Assembly (NCBI GenBank): GCA_910587395.1
Contig: CAJULJ010000082.1
Location: 1 to 10,164, forward strand
Length of the DNA stretch: 10,164 nt
Direction of reading: 5' to 3'
DNA from: an uncultured Oscillospiraceae bacterium
Lineage (GTDB): Bacteria > Bacillota > Clostridia > Oscillospirales > Oscillospiraceae
Shown here: positions 6,805 to 10,164 of the stretch, piece by piece
How the letters are laid out: every line of letters starts with the position of its first letter
Position numbering within the stretch: position 1 is the first letter of the stretch
The notes under the pieces: model-generated
Told to the model about the DNA's origin: nothing
Seen by the model: the letters and a program-made list of their open reading frames with translations, nothing else
Database searches by the model: none
Position numbers and translations under genes: made by a program

Positions 6805-6835
6805 TCGGGGCCGCTGCCTCACGCAGCAGCCCCGA
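6805..6835 (-). terminator. Hairpin between the unknown lipoprotein and GH3 genes
   Basis: A 13-bp stem with one weak pair (6805-6817 with 6823-6835, TCGGGGC...GCCCCGA) closes a 5-base loop. On the - strand TTCGGTTTT follows, a weak T-run, and the GH3 ribosome-binding site comes 14 bases later. Partial termination (attenuation) within an operon is more likely than a full stop. Confidence 0.5.
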
Positions 6836-6872
6836 CCTTTTAAGTATTGAGCCTATATGTCTTGATTTGAGA

Positions 6873-7484
6873 TCAGCCCGCCTCAGTGAAGAGGGTGAGG
6901 GTGGGGATCTCCACGATCTTGTAGCCCAGGGAGGTGTCCTCCGGGTCCAGAGAGGGGTCCTCCACGGTAATGGTCAGCTTCTCGGCGTACTTGTCCAGGA
7001 AGTCCTTGGCGGTCATGGAATTGTTCTCGGGGTCCAGCAGCTTGGTCATGGCGTCGGTCCAGTTGGCGGTGTCGATGACGCAGTGTCCAGCGATGGCGGA
7101 GCGGCCGTAGCCCTTCTCGTGCTGCTCCATGAAGATGCGCTCGGCGGGCTCCAGGGTCACGTCCCGGTGGGTCTCCCAGCCGTCGGAGCTCTCGCCCACG
7201 GAGCACTTGCCGGTGTAGATGATGGTGCGCAGGCCCTTGGTGCCCGCGTCCTCGGTGCCGAAGCGGTACTCCTGGACCATCAGCTCGTAGGTGTCGTCAC
7301 CGTTGAGACGCAGGGTGTAGACGTCGCTGTTGTACCATCCGATATCACCGATAAAGTAGGCCGAACCGGCGGTGAACTGCTTGGACAGACCGGCGGACTC
7401 ACCGGAAGACCCGCATGCGGTGAGGGTGAGGGCCATCAGCATGACGGCCAGGGCAAGGGACAGGACTTTTGCAAGTTTCTTCAT
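6873..7484 (-). CDS. Predicted lipoprotein of unknown function
   Basis: This 203-residue protein begins with a lipoprotein signal: MKKLAKVLSL, a hydrophobic stretch, then LTLTAC with the lipidated Cys at 24, followed by a GSSGES linker. The mature part has features of a small beta-rich surface domain (YFIGDIGWYNSDVYTLRLNG, then YELMVQEYRFGTED), and shows no catalytic motif I recognise. I chose ATG 7484 over the in-frame upstream ATG at 7511 because GGAGG lies 8 bases before it and the signal peptide then starts properly. The hydrolase gene ends 44 bases upstream on the same strand and GH3 starts 96 bases downstream, so co-transcription is likely. A role as a binding or accessory subunit for the surface enzymes is only contextual. 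Confidence 0.75.
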   Translation of the reverse strand: MKKLAKVLSLALAVMLMALTLTACGSSGESAGLSKQFTAGSAYFIGDIGWYNSDVYTLRLNGDDTYELMVQEYRFGTEDAGTKGLRTIIYTGKCSVGESSDGWETHRDVTLEPAERIFMEQHEKGYGRSAIAGHCVIDTANWTDAMTKLLDPENNSMTAKDFLDKYAEKLTITVEDPSLDPEDTSLGYKIVEIPTLTLFTEAG

Positions 7485-7528
7485 TGTTTTTTCCTCCATT
7501 TTTCTCGGCATCCTATGCCGTTGGTCAA

Positions 7529-8410
7529 TTAGTTGGTGTGGGCCTGAAGGAACTCCACCAGGTAGCCGTTGGACTCCCGCAGGGGCTTGCCCTGGAAGCC
7601 GTGTCCGGCGCCCTTGATGACCTTCAGCTCCGCGTTCTCATAGACCTCCACGGCCCGCTCGGAGTAGGACAGGTCCACCAGCTCGTCCTTGTCGCCGTGG
7701 CAAATCAGCACGTCGCCCTTGTAGCCGCCGATCACGTCGTAGATGTCGAAGGACATGGCGTCCTGGCTGTAGATGGCGCCCAGGGTGTTGTTCATCAGGG
7801 ACTCGGTCTCGGGGATGTTTTCAATGGAACCGTGGCGTTCCCAGCAGTCATCCTGGAGGGCGTAGGCGGGGAACAGGAGCATCAGGGCCTTGACGTCATC
7901 GGGCCGGTTGGCAGCCACATAGGAGGACACAAACCCGCCTTGGCTGGCCCCCAGGAGAAAGAAATTGCTGCCGTCTATGTAGTCCAGGGCCAGCATCCCG
8001 TCCATGACGGCGTTCAGGTCCTCCGCCTCGGTGAGAACGCTCATCTCCGTCATCTCGCCGTCGGACTTGGAGCCCCGGCCGCCTCCGCAGAAGTCGAACA
8101 CCACTGCGGCGTAGCCGTTCCCGGCGAACAGCTCTGCCCGGCTCACGTTGTCCTCATAGGAACCGGCGAAGCCGTGGCTGATGACCACAGCAGGGTACTT
8201 GTCCTTTTCCTCTGCGGGCAGGAACATCTTGGCGTAGATTTTCTTCTCGCCGTTCTGGAACCACATCTCCTCGCTTCTCGGCGGCGGAGTGGGCTCTGCC
8301 GATGGGGCCGCGCTGGGCTTGGCGGTGGCGGCCGAAGGTCCGCCGGAACACCCGGCCAACAGGCTGAACAGGAGCAGGAGCGCAAGGAACAGTGTTGGTA
8401 CTTTTTTCAT
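7529..8410 (-). CDS. Lipoprotein alpha/beta hydrolase (esterase or acyl-hydrolase type)
   Basis: This 293-residue protein has a lipoprotein signal (FSLLAGC, Cys21) and a Pro/Ala/Ser linker of about 30 residues, so the enzyme is held outside the cell membrane. The alpha/beta hydrolase fold follows: VVISHGFAGS oxyanion region, nucleophile Ser156 in GASQGG, Asp242 in HGDKDELV and His270 in GAGHGF form a complete triad. The layout is that of dienelactone-hydrolase or prolyl-oligopeptidase-like esterases. I chose ATG 8410 because GGAGG lies 7 bases upstream; the ATG at 8416 is too close to it. It appears to be the first gene of the cluster and lies just after a strong terminator. Removing acyl groups from glycans before GH3 acts is a plausible inference, but peptide or other ester substrates are not excluded. 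Confidence 0.85.
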   Translation of the reverse strand: MKKVPTLFLALLLLFSLLAGCSGGPSAATAKPSAAPSAEPTPPPRSEEMWFQNGEKKIYAKMFLPAEEKDKYPAVVISHGFAGSYEDNVSRAELFAGNGYAAVVFDFCGGGRGSKSDGEMTEMSVLTEAEDLNAVMDGMLALDYIDGSNFFLLGASQGGFVSSYVAANRPDDVKALMLLFPAYALQDDCWERHGSIENIPETESLMNNTLGAIYSQDAMSFDIYDVIGGYKGDVLICHGDKDELVDLSYSERAVEVYENAELKVIKGAGHGFQGKPLRESNGYLVEFLQAHTN

Positions 8411-8450
8411 TTCCATCCCTCCAAAAGCTGTTTGATATGTGCAAAATAGC

Positions 8451-8481
8451 AAAAAAGTGGTTCCCCGTAAAGGGGAACCGC
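8451..8481 (-). terminator. Rho-independent terminator after the chimeric TOPRIM/GHKL ORF
   Basis: On the - strand GCGGTTCCCC (8481-8472) and its complement (8466-8457) form a 10-pair stem with one wobble on one strand and a 5-base loop, followed by TTTTTT (8456-8451). It ends transcripts coming from the chimeric ORF, whose stop is at 8514, and separates them from the hydrolase gene. Confidence 0.88.
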
Positions 8482-8513
8482 AAAACCTGTATATTTTACA
8501 TCAAAACTTGTAA

Positions 8514-9302
8514 CTATGGTTTAAGCAACAAAACATCCAGGCCAAAAATTCCATTTTCTGACTGTACCGACAAAGTTCCGTCATACTTTTCCGCAATCCG
8601 TTTCATGCTTTTCATGCCAAACCCATGGTAACGTTCATCGCGGGGGGATCTGGGCAGGCCATCCTCCATTGTAAGCGACCCACAAAACGGGTTCTCCACA
8701 TGGAGCATGAGCATCCCATTCGTGCATTTTGCGGATAAGGAAATGAATCGTTCGCCCTCTGGCAGCTTGCTCACCGCGTCAATAGCATTGTTCAAGGCGT
8801 TGCTCCGCACCTGCCGGTGCAGGGTGCAGAAGCTCATCAGGTCGATGGGCGCCTCGAACACCGCCACCCAATCCAGGGTCGGGTCGCAGGGGAGCCGGAA
8901 GGCTACGCTTTTGTCGCTGCCCACCGCGTCTGCCTTAAAGCCGGAGCCGTTCAGATCGTAGGTGCCGCGCTTGCTGGCGAACACCGGCTTACCGCCAACC
9001 TCCCGACCCACGAAGACGCAGTTGTGGTGCAGTCTGTCCTCATACAGCAGGCCGGAGTCAATGAAGCCCCAGATCACTTGGGCGGCGATGCCTCTCTTTT
9101 GAAGATAGGCAAACACCCGCCGTTGGTCCTGGTTGGAGATGGGCAAGGCGAAGGCCGGCTTTTCCTCCTGCGGGACAGATTTGGGACGCGGGGTGGGGGA
9201 GTCCCTGGAACGCTTGCCGTTGAACTCCAGCAGGTAGTTCACCGCCTCCCGGAAGTCCTTGCCGCAGAACTCCTGGAAAGCATAGAGAAAGCTATTCACC
9301 AT
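8514..9302 (-). CDS. Chimeric ORF: DUF3991/TOPRIM primase-like fragment fused to a GHKL sensor-kinase ATPase domain
   Basis: From ATG 9302 this encodes 262 residues. Residues 1 to about 170 match conjugative-element DUF3991/TOPRIM proteins: FQEFCGKDFREAVNYLL, FAYLQKRGIAAQVIWGF, VGSDKSVAFRL and the TOPRIM start VFEAPIDLMSF. The usual N-terminal ~70 residues and the rest of TOPRIM are missing. From about 171 on it is the GHKL ATPase of AgrC-type kinases: N-box NALNNAIDAV, LHVENPF, G-box YHGFGMKSM, then the terminal strand GIFGLDVLLLKP. The parts join in frame at Asn168-Ala-Leu, which both families contain there. The open frame continues upstream to 9446 through a terminator, and no ribosome-binding site precedes 9302, so expression is doubtful. 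No kinase dimerisation domain remains; I regard it as a rearrangement product, probably non-functional. Confidence 0.75.
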   Translation of the reverse strand: MVNSFLYAFQEFCGKDFREAVNYLLEFNGKRSRDSPTPRPKSVPQEEKPAFALPISNQDQRRVFAYLQKRGIAAQVIWGFIDSGLLYEDRLHHNCVFVGREVGGKPVFASKRGTYDLNGSGFKADAVGSDKSVAFRLPCDPTLDWVAVFEAPIDLMSFCTLHRQVRSNALNNAIDAVSKLPEGERFISLSAKCTNGMLMLHVENPFCGSLTMEDGLPRSPRDERYHGFGMKSMKRIAEKYDGTLSVQSENGIFGLDVLLLKP

Positions 9303-9364
9303 TACCAACAATGATTGAGAGACAAAGCAAACATAATCACCAAAGTGAACAGATAAGGGGAACG

Positions 9365-9413
9365 AAAAAAGCTGTCCACTGGTCTGCCTGAAAATTGGCA
9401 GGCTGTGGACAGC
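9365..9413 (-). terminator. Bidirectional rho-independent terminator upstream of the chimeric ORF
   Basis: GCTGTCCAC (9371-9379) pairs perfectly with GTGGACAGC (9405-9413), with an inner CTGCC/GGCAG stem (9384-9388/9397-9401). The - strand reads into TTTTTT (9370-9365); the + strand reads into CTTTTCGTTGTTTTG. No intact gene feeds it on either side, so it may be a leftover from a lost gene. Confidence 0.8.
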
Positions 9414-9469
9414 CTTTTCGTTGTTTTGAGTGCTGGAGAGTTCGAGTCATGCGTATTCCTAAAAACTCC

Positions 9470-9486
9470 CAAATCCGGCGGATTTG
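9470..9486. repeat. 17-base perfect palindrome
   Basis: CAAATCCGGCGGATTTG reads as an 8-bp inverted repeat around a single central G. No T-run follows. It could be a regulator or recombinase binding site; nothing adjacent settles this. Confidence 0.4.
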
Positions 9487-9571
9487 CATCTCCAGCTCGT
9501 TATTTTACGATTCCTTATTTTGTAAATAACGTCATATTGTTCTGGACTTTCGCCATTTTCTGCATTTAGCA

Positions 9572-9605
9572 GCAAAAATCCAGCACCGAAGTGCGGGATT
9601 TTTGC
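9572..9605 (-). terminator. Rho-independent terminator of the fprA-like gene
   Basis: A 14-pair stem with one mismatch (GCAAAAATCC.GCAC at 9572-9586 with 9591-9605) closes a four-base loop; on the - strand this is the very stable C(UUCG)G tetraloop. The distal arm ends GGATTTTTGC, giving the T-run. It lies 90 bases past the fprA stop at 9695. Confidence 0.85.
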
Positions 9606-9694
9606 CTGCGTCTTTTTTGTCAATGTAAGTTGGCAGAGGCGAACACTTTGGATGCCTATACAAAGAAAGTTCGCTGATCCTGGTGGTTCCCTTT

Positions 9695-10164
9695 CTATTT
9701 CAGGACGGAATTGGCAATGGCGTCTGCCAAAGCGTCGATCTCGGACTCATTGTCGGCCTTAAGGGAGGAGGTAACGGTCATCTCCTCATCCAGGACGGTC
9801 ATATTCTTCAAAGACTCAATTTCCTCCTTCATCAGCGCGCCGGAACGGGGGGCCCAGGAACCGCTGCCCATGATGGCCACGGTGCGCTTTTGCAGGTTGA
9901 GGGCCTTCATGTCCATGAGGAAGTTGTGCATGGGCGGGAAGATGCCCAGGTTGTAGGTGACCGAGGCCAGCACCAGATGGCTGTACTTGAACAGGTCGGA
10001 GATCAGGTAGCTGACGTGGGTGGAGGACACGTCGTACAGCCGGGTGTTGGTGACCCCCCGGGCGGTGAGCTTGGCGGCCAGCACCTCGGCGGCGGCCTCG
10101 GTGTTGCCGTACATGGAGGCGTAGACGATCATGACGCCCTTCTCCTCCGGCTCATAGGTGGCCC
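9695..10164 (-). CDS. fprA: FprA-type flavo-diiron protein, C-terminal flavodoxin domain (5' end outside window)
   Basis: The visible 155 residues are the FMN-binding flavodoxin domain of a class-A flavoprotein that reduces oxygen or nitric oxide in the cytoplasm of anaerobes. Seen motifs are the phosphate loop YASMYGNTE, DVSSTHVSYLISD, the TYNLGIFPPM flavin loop and GSGSWAPRSG. The frame is open to the right edge (ATYEPEEKGVMIVYASMYG), with no real start: the in-frame ATG at 10132 lies within the linker between the diiron beta-lactamase-like domain and this domain. The full protein is normally about 400 residues, so some 240 lie outside. A terminator follows the stop. It looks like ordinary chromosomal DNA next to the mobile region. 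A separate short flavodoxin is possible but less likely given the open upstream frame. Confidence 0.85.
   Translation of the reverse strand, partial: ATYEPEEKGVMIVYASMYGNTEAAAEVLAAKLTARGVTNTRLYDVSSTHVSYLISDLFKYSHLVLASVTYNLGIFPPMHNFLMDMKALNLQKRTVAIMGSGSWAPRSGALMKEEIESLKNMTVLDEEMTVTSSLKADNESEIDALADAIANSVLK

Larger units (their letters stand above)
9414..9694. other. Gene-free, dyad-rich junction region
   Basis: I see no convincing ORF on either strand. It holds a 17-base palindrome (9470-9486), an AT-rich inverted repeat CGTTATTTTAC/GTAAATAACG (9498-9508/9532-9541), the fprA terminator (9572-9605) and a GCGAAC/GTTCGC hairpin with inner CTTTG/CAAAG (9639-9674). Base composition is lower in GC than the flanking genes. 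It separates mobile-element fragments from the probable chromosomal fprA gene, so it is the natural place to look for an element end. Confidence 0.55.

Noticed and set aside
7469..8449. 326-codon + strand open frame opposite the hydrolase
   Set aside because: It is antisense to a gene with a lipobox and a complete catalytic triad, and shows no family features.
8430..8475. Possible - strand promoter for the hydrolase (TTTACG, 17 bases, TATTTT)
   Set aside because: Only 4 of 6 matches in each box and the -35 lies in the loop of a terminator; too weak to list as a feature.
9430..9465. GAGTTCGAGTC resembling a tRNA T-loop, considered as a tRNA 3' end or attachment site
   Set aside because: The flanking bases do not form a T-stem or acceptor stem, and no other tRNA arms are visible.

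Overview
The window looks like a high-GC gut Firmicute of the Oscillospiraceae / Clostridium cluster IV type (Flavonifractor/Pseudoflavonifractor-like). This is inferred from the strong AGGAGG ribosome-binding sites, the style of the mobile-element genes, the GHKL and GH3 protein types and an FprA-type flavoprotein; no rRNA or other marker gene is present. It appears to be accessory DNA put together by rearrangement.

Region 1 (1-1793, + strand) is the edge of an integrative conjugative element of the Clostridia type. It holds a small sigma-70 region-4 protein whose ribosome-binding site lies inside a perfect 13-bp hairpin, a 240-base run of back-to-back hairpins that overlaps a doubtful small ORF, a cysteine-rich VLP-type protein, and the first 78 codons of a RepA_N-type replication initiator.

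Region 2 (1794-2051) is a 258-bp fold-back mobile element, MITE-like, with ends TGTCAGCGCC...GGCGCTGACA and IS21-like subterminal repeats. It cuts off repA on one side and a glycoside hydrolase family 2 gene on the other. There is no target-site duplication, so it probably marks a deletion or recombination joint rather than a simple insertion.

Region 3 (2052-8410, - strand) is a surface carbohydrate-degradation cluster. Read in the direction of transcription it is: a lipoprotein alpha/beta hydrolase, an unknown lipoprotein, a 1002-residue GH3 enzyme with reversed domain order and a membrane anchor at each end, and a GH2 beta-galactosidase-like enzyme that has lost its C-terminus. The likely joint role is to hydrolyse, and perhaps deacylate, oligosaccharides at the cell surface, followed by cytoplasmic cleavage by the GH2 enzyme. 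Hairpins sit between several of these genes.

Region 4 (8514-9302, - strand) is a chimeric ORF. Its first two thirds come from a DUF3991/TOPRIM primase-like protein of conjugative elements, and its last third is the GHKL ATPase domain of an AgrC-type sensor kinase. The two are joined in frame at a shared Asn-Ala-Leu. It has clear terminators on both sides and no visible ribosome-binding site.

Region 5 (9303-9694) has no gene but is rich in dyads and terminators. Region 6 (9695 to the right edge, - strand) is the C-terminal flavodoxin domain of an FprA-type flavo-diiron protein that continues beyond the window and is probably ordinary chromosome.

Overall, pieces of a conjugative element flank a polysaccharide-degradation cluster, and both boundaries are broken genes. 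The window records at least two rearrangements, or a contig mis-join that should be excluded by reads.
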